DNA from: an uncultured Oscillospiraceae bacterium | GTDB taxonomy: Bacteria > Bacillota > Clostridia > Oscillospirales > Acutalibacteraceae | Length of the DNA: 64,000 bases | Direction: 5' to 3' | Assembly: GCA_900542575.1 (NCBI GenBank) | Contig: UQOE01000005.1 | Span: 1 to 64,000, forward strand | Shown here: positions 1 to 8,002 of the stretch, one piece after another | How the letters are laid out: each line of letters begins with the position of its first letter | How positions within the stretch are numbered: the stretch's first letter is position 1 | Notes under the pieces: model-generated | Database searches by the model: none | What the model was told of the DNA's origin: nothing | What the model saw: the letters and a program-made list of their open reading frames with translations, nothing else | Translations under genes and position numbers: made by a program

Positions 1-28
1 TATCTACCAGACTGCTGTCTAGCGGAGG

Positions 29-658
29 GTGTCCAACTTGTTATTGCAATTTGCGATTTATATTCCGCCGATGGATTTTACGATTCATCAGTATCTTCTG
101 GCGGGTGACCCGGCAATTCTTTTCGCCGCAGGCACTGTTCAGCAGGCAGAATCGATCCTGCCGGATATCGGGAAAATCCTTGGGGATAAGCAGTTAAAAT
201 ATGTCTTCGTTTCCCATATGGAATCCGATGAGGCAGGTGGAGTTTTCGAACTGCACAAGGCCTATCCAGATCTCACTGTTATTTGCGGAAATCTGGCTGC
301 GCGCGAACTTCCGGGTTATGGATATACAGGAAAAATCAAGGCAGTTTCAGATGGGGAGACATTGACGGACGGGTCTTTGGATTTACAGTTCATTGACTAT
401 CCAGCTGAGGTTCACGGACAGAATGGTGCACTCTGCTTAGAAAAAAATTCAGGAATTTTCTATTCTGCCGATCTCTTCCTCCGTTTTGGAAATGGGATAG
501 GGAAGACTTTGTATTCGGTTTGGAAGGACGAGGTTATGGTAATGGATGCGGCCAGAGTACCGGTAGCTGATCAGCGCAGAAAATTACAGAATTCACTGCT
601 CAGGATCAGTCCTGAGTTTGTGGCAGTAGGTCATGGATTCTGCATGAAATGTATATGA
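29..658 (+). CDS. MBL-fold diiron (ODP/flavodiiron-like) protein
   Basis: A 209-residue metallo-beta-lactamase-fold protein resembling the N-terminal diiron domain of flavodiiron proteins but without the flavodoxin domain. All six metal ligands of that family are visible with the right spacing: H63-x-E65-x-D67, H129, D148 and H202. Such single-domain proteins bind a diiron site and are linked to O2 or NO sensing or reduction in anaerobes; the exact reaction here is inferred only. An in-frame TAG lies 6 bases before the GTG used as start, so the frame cannot extend upstream; the GTG abuts an AGCGGAGG sequence, and an ATG at position 71 is an alternative start. Confidence 0.75.
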   Translation: MSNLLLQFAIYIPPMDFTIHQYLLAGDPAILFAAGTVQQAESILPDIGKILGDKQLKYVFVSHMESDEAGGVFELHKAYPDLTVICGNLAARELPGYGYTGKIKAVSDGETLTDGSLDLQFIDYPAEVHGQNGALCLEKNSGIFYSADLFLRFGNGIGKTLYSVWKDEVMVMDAARVPVADQRRKLQNSLLRISPEFVAVGHGFCMKCI

Positions 659-707
659 TTGATAGAAGAAAGGAACTGTATTCATGGCGAATTTCTTCGT
701 TGTCATT

Positions 708-853
708 GACCCGCCATCACGAGGATTGCTGACGTTGATCTGAAAAATATTGCCTGTCTTGTTTCGGATTATGATAACCCCCGAAGAAAAAAAGCCTGGC
801 TATCAGCTTTGATTGCTGATTGTCAGACTTCTTTGTATATTGAATCCCCTGCG
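708..853. repeat. ~145-bp direct repeat, copy 1
   Basis: This stretch recurs with roughly 90% identity and the same orientation at 4641-4785. It ends in an imperfect hairpin (AGCCTGGC paired with GTCAGACT) followed by a T-rich run, so it may have carried a transcription terminator. The region 659-959 contains no convincing gene; a short open frame crosses the repeat but does not survive in the second copy. The two copies bracket the transposase, alcohol dehydrogenase and Crp-Ada-AraC genes. Confidence 0.75.
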
Positions 854-889
854 ATTGCCGCGGAGTTCCGTGAAGTTATACATTTGAAC

Positions 890-1590
890 AGTAAAAAGCC
901 TCCTGTAAGATGAAGCTGCGACTGGCATTGCAGGATCAAATTAACAGGAGGTTACGTTTATGAGTATAAACGATATTTATAGTTTATCTCATACAAAATG
1001 GAACTGCAAATACCATGTGGTTTTTGTTCCCAAGTATCGTAGAAAAGTATTTTACAATGAGAAGAAAAGAGCAATAGGGAAGATCTTAAGACAGCTGTGC
1101 GAATGGAAAGGAGTAAATGTGATTGAAGCAGAAGCCTGACCGGATCACATTCACATGCTCCTGGAGATCCCGCCCAAAATTGCGGTTTCGAGATTCATGG
1201 GATATCTCAAGGGAAAATCTGCTTTGGAAATTTTCGATAAGCATGCAAATTTGAAATATAAATATGGAAATCGGCACTTCTGGTCCGAAGGATACTATGT
1301 AAGTACGGTAGGAATCAATGAAGCGACGATAAGAAAATATATTTGGGAACAAGAAAAGCAGATATCGCACAAGACAAACTGAGCGTACGGGAATAGGAAG
1401 ACCCATTTGGAGAAGACAAAGAAACAAGCAAGAAGAATAAGTAAGTAGAGCCCGTTTACGGGCAGCGAAAGAGGTAAAAGCATTGTGACTTGAGCAATGC
1501 GAAAGCCAGCGCCTTGAGACGCTGGCTTAGTGTTCAAAGCCTTACAGGCTTAGAGCGAACCACCCGTTTTACGGGTGGACGCGATTGATA
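890..1590 (+). mobile_element. IS200/IS605-type insertion sequence (approximate ends)
   Basis: The segment holds an IS200-type transposase gene followed by a non-coding tail with several hairpins: AGCCCG/CGGGC near 1446, GCCAGCG/CGCTGGC at about 1504-1526, and CCACCCG/CGGGTGG at about 1560-1578, the last resembling the subterminal palindromes of this family. Upstream, CCTCCTGT at 899-906 is the exact inverse of ACAGGAGG at 944-951, so the transposase ribosome binding site would be locked in a stem, as known for IS200. No accessory tnpB gene is present. Exact ends cannot be fixed because this family makes no target duplication. Confidence 0.55.
960..1382 (+). pseudogene. tnpA: IS200-family transposase TnpA, interrupted by TGA
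   Basis: Y1-type HUH transposase of 140 codons, a normal length for the family. The reading frame opens with MSINDIYSLSHTKWNCKYHV and continues to the usual end, but codon 60 is TGA (1137-1139). Family members have cysteine there, directly before the PDHIHML metal-binding motif, so one base change from TGC or TGT explains it. Both the HIH motif and the catalytic tyrosine region (EGYYVSTVG) lie after the stop; the rest of the frame is undamaged, so the loss is recent. The AGGAGG ribosome binding site at 946-951 fits the ATG at 960. Unless the stop is read through, no active transposase is made. Confidence 0.85.
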
Positions 1591-1600
1591 TTAATCGTGC

Positions 1601-2773
1601 TTAGAAATTGATCGGAGTACCATAATAGCTGCAGGTCAGAACTTTTTTCATGTTCTCGACATCTGTTTTTCTTGGATTGAACAGATTGCACGGATCACCG
1701 ACAGCTGCTTCGGCAAGTTTATCAACTGTATCTTTGAAGATCGTCTCATCTACGCCGGCTTTTTTTAAGGAATCAGGAATGTTCAAGGTTTTATTAAGAT
1801 CCTGAATTGCTGCTACCAGTGAATTGGTAAGCTGTGCATCCGTATTTCCCGGAAGTCCGAGCTCGCGTGCCAGCCTTGCGAAACGGTCTTCACATGCACG
1901 GCGATTGTACTGAATGGAATAAGGAAGGATTATTGCATTGCAGCGGCCGTGTGGCAGATTGTAAGTTACACCGACTTTATGTGCAAGAGCGTGCACAATG
2001 CCGAGCAGAGCATTTGAGAAGGACATGCCGGCAAGGTTCTGAGCCCAGTGCATAGTCTCCTTTCCTTTCTCGCTGCCGTTATAAGAATCAACAAGACTGT
2101 CATAAATCATCCGAGCTGATTTTACTGCCAGTGCGTCCGTCAGCGGTGTATGTGCGGTAGCAACATAAGCTTCTACTGCGTGCGTCATGGCATCCATTCC
2201 TGTATCGGCGGTAAGTGAAGCGTCCATAGACTGAGGAATGTCAGTATCTACAATCGCAATATCCGGAGTGACCTCAAAGTCGGCGATCGGATATTTGATT
2301 TTGGTTTCATCCTCTGTGATTACCGCAAAGGAAGTTACTTCTGTGCCTGTTCCGGATGTGGAACCGATGGAGGCCATAATTGCTTTTTTGCGGAGTTTCG
2401 GTACGGTATAAGGTGTTTTAACATCATCAAAGGTCAGTTCAGGATTTTCATAGAAGATCCACATGGCTTTTGCGGCATCTGTAGGAGAACCGCCGCCCAG
2501 GGTAACAATTACATCTGGTTCCCATTCCTGCATCTCTTTTGCTCCGCGGTATACAGTGGAAATACGTGGATTTTCTTCAACACCTGTGAATACTTTTGTT
2601 TCCATTCCATTTTCGTGGAGAATATTCTCGAGTTTTTCCAGTGAACCATTTTCCTTCATAAAGGATGTTCCGGTTACAATGAATGCTTTTTTGTGTCCTT
2701 TCAGCACTTTTAACTCTTTCATTGCACCTGATCCAAAATATACGTCACGCGGAATAGTAAATCTTACTGACAT
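1601..2773 (-). CDS. Iron-containing alcohol dehydrogenase
   Basis: A 390-residue group III (Fe-ADH) NAD(P)-dependent alcohol dehydrogenase, normal length. The dinucleotide-binding GGGSPTDAAKA motif and the metal ligands in ADTGMDAMTHAVEAY and in VHALAHKVGVTYNLPHG are visible. Fermentative clostridia use such enzymes to reduce aldehydes to alcohols and regenerate NAD+; the substrate cannot be told from sequence. I start it at the ATG at 2773 because GGAGGACAAAA precedes it; a longer frame to 2815 adds 14 poorly conserved residues. It is divergent from the Crp-Ada-AraC regulator gene, which is therefore its likely controller. It has no operon partner. Confidence 0.9.
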   Translation of the reverse strand: MSVRFTIPRDVYFGSGAMKELKVLKGHKKAFIVTGTSFMKENGSLEKLENILHENGMETKVFTGVEENPRISTVYRGAKEMQEWEPDVIVTLGGGSPTDAAKAMWIFYENPELTFDDVKTPYTVPKLRKKAIMASIGSTSGTGTEVTSFAVITEDETKIKYPIADFEVTPDIAIVDTDIPQSMDASLTADTGMDAMTHAVEAYVATAHTPLTDALAVKSARMIYDSLVDSYNGSEKGKETMHWAQNLAGMSFSNALLGIVHALAHKVGVTYNLPHGRCNAIILPYSIQYNRRACEDRFARLARELGLPGNTDAQLTNSLVAAIQDLNKTLNIPDSLKKAGVDETIFKDTVDKLAEAAVGDPCNLFNPRKTDVENMKKVLTCSYYGTPINF

Positions 2774-2922
2774 TTTTGTCCTCCTTAAGTAAATGCTAAG
2801 GTTATTTTTCTTCAACTGTTTTCCCAGACCGGCAAAAAATCTGCGGCTTGCGGATCGGAATCTTATGTCTCCATGCTTGTTATTATGGATGGTTTTCTGA
2901 TGATGAATTACCTTGTGTTCCG

Positions 2923-2949
2923 TTCCGTTGTCACTACTTTATGACGGAA
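2923..2949. promoter_or_regulatory. Candidate operator in the adh/regulator divergent region
   Basis: Between the alcohol dehydrogenase and its divergent regulator, about 390 bases are non-coding. Within them TTCCGT (2923-2928) and ACGGAA (2944-2949) form an inverted repeat with 15 bases between. This is the clearest dyad in the gap and is a guess at a regulator site; no known consensus is matched. Confidence 0.25.
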
Positions 2950-3018
2950 TCAATAATAATTCTTTCGGATTTTGGACTTTTGGATTGTCTTTTTTAATTC
3001 ATTCGTGTCGGGTAAAGA

Positions 3019-3046
3019 TTGGAATTCCTGAATAGTTTTTTATGAT
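3019..3046 (+). promoter_or_regulatory. Candidate promoter for the Crp-Ada-AraC gene
   Basis: TTGGAA (3019-3024), a 16-base spacer and TATGAT (3041-3046) form a plausible sigma-A promoter about 115 bases before the original ATG at 3163. TATACT follows 4 bases later as an alternative -10 hexamer. Confidence 0.3.
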
Positions 3047-3162
3047 ATACTAAATGAAGTTTGGAAGCAGATAGTTTTTGAACTACATATGATATTTGTT
3101 AGTTGTTTACCAGTGTGAAAAAACAGACAGGCAAATGATAATTTGTCTGCGTTGGAGAGAAA

Positions 3163-3282
3163 ATGTCTGCACCGTTATATCAATTGGAAAATTAATATAC
3201 ATCGTATCTGGAAGAATGGAAGGCAGCGGGAGCTGTTCAGAAAAGTTATTCTGCCGGTCAGATCCTTTATGCACTTCACACT
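3163..3282 (+). other. Detached 5' end of the Crp-Ada-AraC gene, stop at codon 11
   Basis: GGAGAGAAA precedes an ATG at 3163 which reads MSAPLYQLEN and then meets TAA at 3193-3195, in the same frame as the downstream regulator. After the stop the frame continues as YTSYLEEWKAAGAVQKSY and so on into the cyclic-nucleotide-binding domain, so the true start was almost certainly at 3163. No ATG, GTG or TTG occurs in frame between the stop and the GTG at 3283. Confidence 0.7.
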
Positions 3283-4407
3283 GTGTGGCCGACGGTTCTA
3301 TACATTGAACAGGGACTGGTCCGGGCTTCTATTTTTCAGGAAGAACGGGAAAAACTGGTTGCCATTTACGGAGCTGGGATGCTGATTCCCTATGCAGCGC
3401 CGGAAACAGTGCCGATTTCACATCGCGTACAGTTTTCGGCAGAAACTCCAGTGACCGGATGGGAGCTGCCATATGAAGCCTACCATAAATTACTGGAAAA
3501 GGATCCTGCGCTTAATAAGCAGGTTATGACATCCATGTGGCAGCTGATTCATCTGCTGCTGCATGAAGTGCAGAGTATCTCTTTTGATACAGGACTGGAA
3601 CGTGTGGCATCATTTTTGTATACGTATTTTGAAAATACAGGCCACGATCGCCTGAAGATTGCCATGAGCGATTTGCAGGGGTATATCGGATTAAATCGTT
3701 CCAACCTGAATAAATATCTGTCAGTCCTGATTCGTGAGAAAGTTATTCAGAAAAAAAGAGAAGACATTCATATCCTTTCGCCAACTAAGCTTCGTACCTA
3801 TTGTTCTCCGAGAATCATTGAATGCAGCCTGGTTTCGATTGCAGAAACTAAGCTGGGACAGCTGGATAATCAGGAAAAATGGCAAGTAGTCTGTTCCCGC
3901 GATGCAAGTTATGACGGAACATTCTGGTATGGTGTAAAAAGTACCGGATGTTATTGTAATCCATCTTGTAGTTCTCCAATTCCGAATCGGGAGGATGTCG
4001 TATTTTTCTCCGAAATAGAAGATGCCGAAGCAGCCGGGTTCCATCCTTGTCCTATTTGCCGACCGGATTTGAAAACATGCAGTCCGAACAGGGAACTGAT
4101 CATAGAGTTCAAAGATAACCTGGATCGGCATTATACAGAACCGAATGTATTGAAAGAGGCACAGGAGAAAATCCCGATGACTGCCCGGCATATTAATCGT
4201 TTGTTTGTCCAGTATTTCGGGCAAACACCGGCTGCTTATATACGTTCGCGGAGACTTGATGCAGCCGCAAAACTTCTGATTGAAACAGATGAGAAAGTGC
4301 TGGATCTGGCATTGAAGGCTGGATTCAATTCTACTTCCGGGTTCTATTCTGCTTTCAAGGAGGCATACGGTGTTTCACCAATGCAGTATCGAATCATCCA
4401 AAGATAA
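3283..4407 (+). CDS. Crp/Fnr - Ada metal-binding - AraC fusion regulator (5' end disrupted)
   Basis: A 374-codon open frame joining three modules. Residues ~1-90 are most of a Crp/Fnr cNMP-binding-like barrel, ~95-165 a Crp-type winged helix (YIGLNRSNLNKYLSVL recognition region), ~185-262 an Ada zinc/methyl-acceptor domain with all four cysteines (C225, C229, C256, C259), and ~275-370 an AraC double helix-turn-helix. There is no O6-methylguanine methyltransferase domain, so it resembles AdaA, which accepts methyl groups on a cysteine and activates alkylation-response genes. The fusion to a Crp module is unusual. The first strand of the barrel is cut off by TAA at 3193; the shortened protein could start at GTG 3283 but lacks a good ribosome binding site. 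The divergent neighbour is an alcohol dehydrogenase. Confidence 0.8.
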   Translation: MWPTVLYIEQGLVRASIFQEEREKLVAIYGAGMLIPYAAPETVPISHRVQFSAETPVTGWELPYEAYHKLLEKDPALNKQVMTSMWQLIHLLLHEVQSISFDTGLERVASFLYTYFENTGHDRLKIAMSDLQGYIGLNRSNLNKYLSVLIREKVIQKKREDIHILSPTKLRTYCSPRIIECSLVSIAETKLGQLDNQEKWQVVCSRDASYDGTFWYGVKSTGCYCNPSCSSPIPNREDVVFFSEIEDAEAAGFHPCPICRPDLKTCSPNRELIIEFKDNLDRHYTEPNVLKEAQEKIPMTARHINRLFVQYFGQTPAAYIRSRRLDAAAKLLIETDEKVLDLALKAGFNSTSGFYSAFKEAYGVSPMQYRIIQR

Positions 4408-4640
4408 AGACTGATGCTGCGGGTAATACCACATTCTAATGATTAATAAGATAAAGTTCCCTCTGAAATGAAATACTCGAGTAAACAGATCATTCGCATG
4501 GGACAAAAAGTACATATAAGAATAAAAGAGTCGAATGATGATGAAATGTGAGGGGCAGTCAGAGAGTGTGAAGAGATGAACTGACTCCGGAAAAAGTGGA
4601 TTGTCTTTTGTTTACCTCCAAAAACTTCATACCGGTTCTG

Positions 4641-4785
4641 GACCGCCATCACGAGGATTGCTGACGTTGATCTGAAAAGTATTGCCTGTCTTGTTTCGGA
4701 TTATGATGTCCCGAAGAAAAAACAGCCTGGCCATCCGCTTTGATTGCTGATTGCCAGGCTTCTTTGTATATCGAAAACCCTGCGA
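4641..4785. repeat. ~145-bp direct repeat, copy 2
   Basis: Second copy of the repeat at 708-853. Its hairpin is better preserved: AGCCTGGC and GCCAGGCT form a perfect 8-bp stem followed by TCTTTGT, so this copy could terminate transcription from the regulator gene. The rest of the gap 4408-4863 shows no gene. Confidence 0.75.
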
Positions 4786-4805
4786 ATGTCAGTCACGTTT
4801 CCGCG

Positions 4806-4836
4806 TTTCACGCGTGGATGGTTTCTTTGCTATAAT
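4806..4836 (+). promoter_or_regulatory. Extended -10 promoter of phzF-like gene
   Basis: TGCTATAAT places a perfect -10 hexamer (4831-4836) behind a TGn extension; TTTCAC at 4806-4811 is a weak -35. The start codon follows 27 bases after the -10, with AAGGAGGGG as ribosome binding site. A hairpin-forming CGCGTTTCACGCG sequence overlaps the -35 region. Confidence 0.45.
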
Positions 4837-4863
4837 GGGAAAACGTAAGGAGGGGAACATCCG

Positions 4864-5643
4864 ATGAAACAGTATATTGTCGACGCATTTACAGATCAGG
4901 TATTTCATGGCAATCAGGCGGCTGTCTGCGTTCTGGAAAAGTGGATCCCGGAAGAGCGGATGATGAATATTGCTATGGAGAACAATTTTTCAGAGACGGC
5001 TTTTGTGGTAAAAGAAGGGGACAAGTACCACCTTCGCTGGTTTACGCCAGGCGGTGAGATTGATCTCTGCGGACATGCCACGCTTGCGACAGCTTATGTC
5101 CTTTTCCTGTTTTACATTCCGCAGGCGACAAAAGTGGTGTTCCATACACTCAGCGGAGATCTCATCGTAACGAAAAATGGAGACCTGCTGGAAATGAAAT
5201 TTCCGGCATACCAGCTTAAGAAAGTTGAAGTAACGAAGGAAATGTCAGACGCGATTGGAGCGGAGCCTCGGGAAGCCTATATGGGCAGAGATCTGCTTTG
5301 TGTATTTGATGATGAGGCTGTGGTTCGAAATCTCTCGCCGCAAATGGATCAGGTTAAGAAACTTGACGGACTCCTGCTTCATGTAACTGCTTCAGGAAAA
5401 GACACAGACTGTGTATCAAGAAGTTTTGGGCCGAAATTAAATATTACTGAGGATTCTGTCTGTGGATCGGGCCATTGTCATATTATTCCATATTGGACCG
5501 AAAAACTTGGGAAAGATGAACTGACAGCCTTTCAGGCATCCAAACGCGGGGGAACTTTGTATTGCAGAATGGCAGGAGATAAAGTCTTCCTGGCCGGAAA
5601 AGCTGTGCTGTTCAGCAAAGGTGAAATTCTGGCAGACGAGTAA
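4864..5643 (+). CDS. PhzF-family isomerase/epimerase
   Basis: A 259-residue member of the PhzF family, enzymes with two diaminopimelate-epimerase-like halves that use a glutamate for proton transfer. The catalytic glutamate (E44, in NNFSETAF), the DLCGHATLA motif of the first half and the CGSGHCH motif of the second half are all visible. The substrate is unknown; family members range from phenazine synthesis to amino-acid detoxification. Length and both halves are complete. A decayed second copy of the C-terminal half lies immediately downstream, so a tandem duplication occurred here. Confidence 0.88.
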   Translation: MKQYIVDAFTDQVFHGNQAAVCVLEKWIPEERMMNIAMENNFSETAFVVKEGDKYHLRWFTPGGEIDLCGHATLATAYVLFLFYIPQATKVVFHTLSGDLIVTKNGDLLEMKFPAYQLKKVEVTKEMSDAIGAEPREAYMGRDLLCVFDDEAVVRNLSPQMDQVKKLDGLLLHVTASGKDTDCVSRSFGPKLNITEDSVCGSGHCHIIPYWTEKLGKDELTAFQASKRGGTLYCRMAGDKVFLAGKAVLFSKGEILADE

Positions 5644-5725
5644 TTTTTACGGATGAGTACTTCCTGCTTTATGCCACATGCAGGGTGGATAAAGAAATGG
5701 GTGTGCATCATGTGCTCGGCCGACT

Positions 5726-6092
5726 GAGGCATGCCTCGGGCGCGATCTGCTTTTCATTCTTCCCAAATAACAGGCGGTTCGCTCCTGCTTGCCGGATCTA
5801 AAAAAGGTTTCAGAATTGGACGGTTTCCTGCTGCGCATTACCGCAAAAGGGTCCGGTCTGTTCGACTGCGTTTCCCGCAGCTTCGGTCCGAAGCTGCAGA
5901 TTCCGGAGGACCCGGTCTGCGGCAGCGGACACTGCCATATTTTTCCTTACTGGGCAAACCGGCTGAACAAAAACCGCCTTGTCGGCTATCAGGCATCGGA
6001 GCGCAGGGGGGACGGTCTATGGAACGATGAAGGGAGATCGGGTTGTGCTCGGCGGGGAAGCAGTGATGGCCGCGGAAAGTAGTGTTCACTAA
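5726..6092 (+). pseudogene. Decayed second phzF copy (C-terminal half)
   Basis: Starting near 5726 the sequence reads as the second half of a PhzF protein: EACLGRDLLFILPK, then a TAA stop (5768-5770), then QAVRSCLPDLKKVSELDG and the CVSRSFGPKL...CGSGHCH motif matching the intact gene upstream. In a run of G around 6007-6013 the frame shifts by one base; after the shift it continues as TVYGTMKGDRVVLGGEAV to a stop at 6090-6092. The N-terminal half is absent. One nonsense change, one frameshift and a missing half make this a clear remnant. It is divergent enough from the intact copy not to be a recent duplicate. Confidence 0.85.
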
Positions 6093-6100
6093 GTCAGTCG

Positions 6101-7117
6101 TTAAATAATGGAATTATCATATGATAAATACAAACCATTGTATTTTTTATTGATCTTTGAAGTGTTTAAGTCCTGAATAAAACCTTGTGTGCCATCCAGG
6201 TTGGAATATGCTTCAATTTCCGGGGAATCCATCCTATCTTTTGGAATTGGATTTTCAGATAAAATAATACTATATTCCCAGACATCATCAGGGTCCAGTC
6301 TATGATTAGAAAATGTAACGCCGCCCCATGCAATTAAGTGATTTCCATTATTTACATAAAATAATTTGTAGTTGTTCAGTTTTAGGATACCGGAATTAGA
6401 GGTTCCATTGTAGGCGAAAACCTGAATTATCATATTCCCGTTTTTATCATAGCTAATGCCTTCTGGAATTATGATACAACTGTTATTTGGATTGTTCTTG
6501 ATTGCATTTATTATAGCTCTTCGGTAAATTTTACTGCAATTCTTTAAATATTCCGACAATTTTGGATGATCTGGATCCTTGTAGTCCAACTTCGTTGATT
6601 TCGGTCTTTTCCTCTGTACAACGATTCTCTGCTGACCACCCTCATCTCCATCGCTGTTCTCATCCGCAATCTGGGTGGTTGCCGATGCGGTCTTATCTGG
6701 GACCGCCATTTCGTTATCAGCACGTTTTTTCCCCATCATGATGGAGACGACGGCAATTACGATAATGAGAATAACTGCCAGCACAATCAGAATGATTTTC
6801 AGCATTTTCTGTTTTTTCTTCTCTTTTTCTTCCGGCGGCGGCTGAATGGTATCAGCGGAAATGGCAGATCCATTGTCCGGAGTGAAATGTTCGGACGAAT
6901 CCTTCTGCCTGGACTCGGAATTCGGCTGCTGATATTCGGGATGCGTTCCGGTGGGCGTAAAGTGTTCCGAATCCTCTATATTCTTTCTATATTTATCGAG
7001 CAAAGAGTCTGTCTCTTTTTTTGCTGCTCCGCCCGAAGGCGGGATGACCTTTGTCCCGCACTTGGGGCAGAAGGCATCGCTGTCGTGCAAAGGTGCGCCG
7101 CAGTTTCTGCAATACAT
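6101..7117 (-). CDS. Zinc-ribbon, single-pass membrane protein
   Basis: A 338-residue protein starting with a zinc ribbon (C3, C6, C17, C20), then a polar linker rich in proline and charged residues, one membrane helix at about residues 105-129 followed by GKKR, and a C-terminal domain of about 200 residues. Zinc ribbons of this type at the N terminus with a single membrane segment are common in clostridial proteins of unknown role; the ribbon is probably cytoplasmic. The C-terminal part is AT-rich compared with neighbouring genes. I do not recognise the C-terminal domain. It stands alone, convergent with the phzF remnant. Confidence 0.75.
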   Translation of the reverse strand: MYCRNCGAPLHDSDAFCPKCGTKVIPPSGGAAKKETDSLLDKYRKNIEDSEHFTPTGTHPEYQQPNSESRQKDSSEHFTPDNGSAISADTIQPPPEEKEKKKQKMLKIILIVLAVILIIVIAVVSIMMGKKRADNEMAVPDKTASATTQIADENSDGDEGGQQRIVVQRKRPKSTKLDYKDPDHPKLSEYLKNCSKIYRRAIINAIKNNPNNSCIIIPEGISYDKNGNMIIQVFAYNGTSNSGILKLNNYKLFYVNNGNHLIAWGGVTFSNHRLDPDDVWEYSIILSENPIPKDRMDSPEIEAYSNLDGTQGFIQDLNTSKINKKYNGLYLSYDNSII

Positions 7118-7294
7118 AATTTCATCTCTCCATTTCTCTGCATTTGTTTAAAGAGTGGAGCAGAAAAGAGACGAAAAAGTTTTGCGGGTTCCAAAAATGG
7201 AAAAGTCGAACAAATCGTAAACAATTTGCCCATCAGTTGAACTCGAGAAATAATACTGTTACATTGGGAATTTGTATACAGGAGGATGAGAACG

Positions 7295-7987
7295 ATGCAG
7301 GATACCCGCGAACACCGATTTCAGATTGCAGGGAAAAAAGTGCGTGTTTTTCCGGCGAAAGGTCCGGATGCACCGGTTATCTATGCCAATCTTTTTATGG
7401 ATTATACCTTTCCGCTCCGACATGCGCTGGAAAAGGAAACGCTCCCGGACTATTCCCTGGTCACCATCAGCAATCTGGAGTGGGATCATGATATGGCTCC
7501 ATGGGACATTCCGTCGATCGCGCCGGGGGATACCCCCTGTACCGCCGGGGCAGATGACTATCTGAAAGTCCTGCTGCAGGAGATTTTACCGAAGGCGGAG
7601 TCCGTTCTGCCGGGAACACCTTCCTGGCGGGGCCTGGCAGGCTACTCTCTGGCAGGACTCTTTGCAACGTATGCACCGTATCGGACGGACGTATTTTCCC
7701 GCATTGCTTCTATGTCCGGTTCTCTCTGGTTTCCGAATTTTCTGGAATTTACCCAGACGAATGAGATGGAGAAAAATCCGGACCACATCTACTTTTCTCT
7801 GGGCGACCGGGAGGCAAAAACCCGAAACCCTTATCTGCAGCCGGTACAGAAGAACACAGAGCAGATTGTGCGGGAATACCGGGAGAAAGGGATCCACACC
7901 GTATTTGAGCTGAAACCCGGAAATCACGGGCTGCATGCAGAGCGGCGTACCGCGGAGGGTATCGCCTGGATTCTGCAGCAGGATTGA
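7295..7987 (+). CDS. Alpha/beta-hydrolase esterase (IroE/Fes-like)
   Basis: A 230-residue hydrolase with the nucleophile elbow GYSLAG (S118), an acid region in FSLGDREAKTRN and a C-terminal histidine in NHGLHAE. This pattern matches enterochelin-esterase-type hydrolases, which cleave esters or thioesters of small peptides and siderophores; the substrate here is unknown. I prefer the ATG at 7295, because the AGGAGG site directly touches the ATG at 7286. It is the first gene of a three-gene operon with an adenylation enzyme 15 bases downstream, suggesting it releases or edits that enzyme's product. Confidence 0.85.
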   Translation: MQDTREHRFQIAGKKVRVFPAKGPDAPVIYANLFMDYTFPLRHALEKETLPDYSLVTISNLEWDHDMAPWDIPSIAPGDTPCTAGADDYLKVLLQEILPKAESVLPGTPSWRGLAGYSLAGLFATYAPYRTDVFSRIASMSGSLWFPNFLEFTQTNEMEKNPDHIYFSLGDREAKTRNPYLQPVQKNTEQIVREYREKGIHTVFELKPGNHGLHAERRTAEGIAWILQQD

Positions 7988-8002
7988 ATATGAGGCACAG
8001 GT

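Noticed and set aside
728..913. 61-codon open stretch across repeat copy 1 (ADVDLKNIACLVSDYD...)
   Set aside because: No start codon or ribosome binding site, and the frame is broken in copy 2, so it is not a conserved gene.
1137..1139. TGA in tnpA as selenocysteine or recoded cysteine
   Set aside because: No SECIS-like element noticed and other genes use TGA as a normal stop; a simple nonsense mutation is enough.
4443..4652. 69-codon minus-strand open frame
   Set aside because: No ribosome binding site, and it ends inside the repeat copy; composition is not protein-like.
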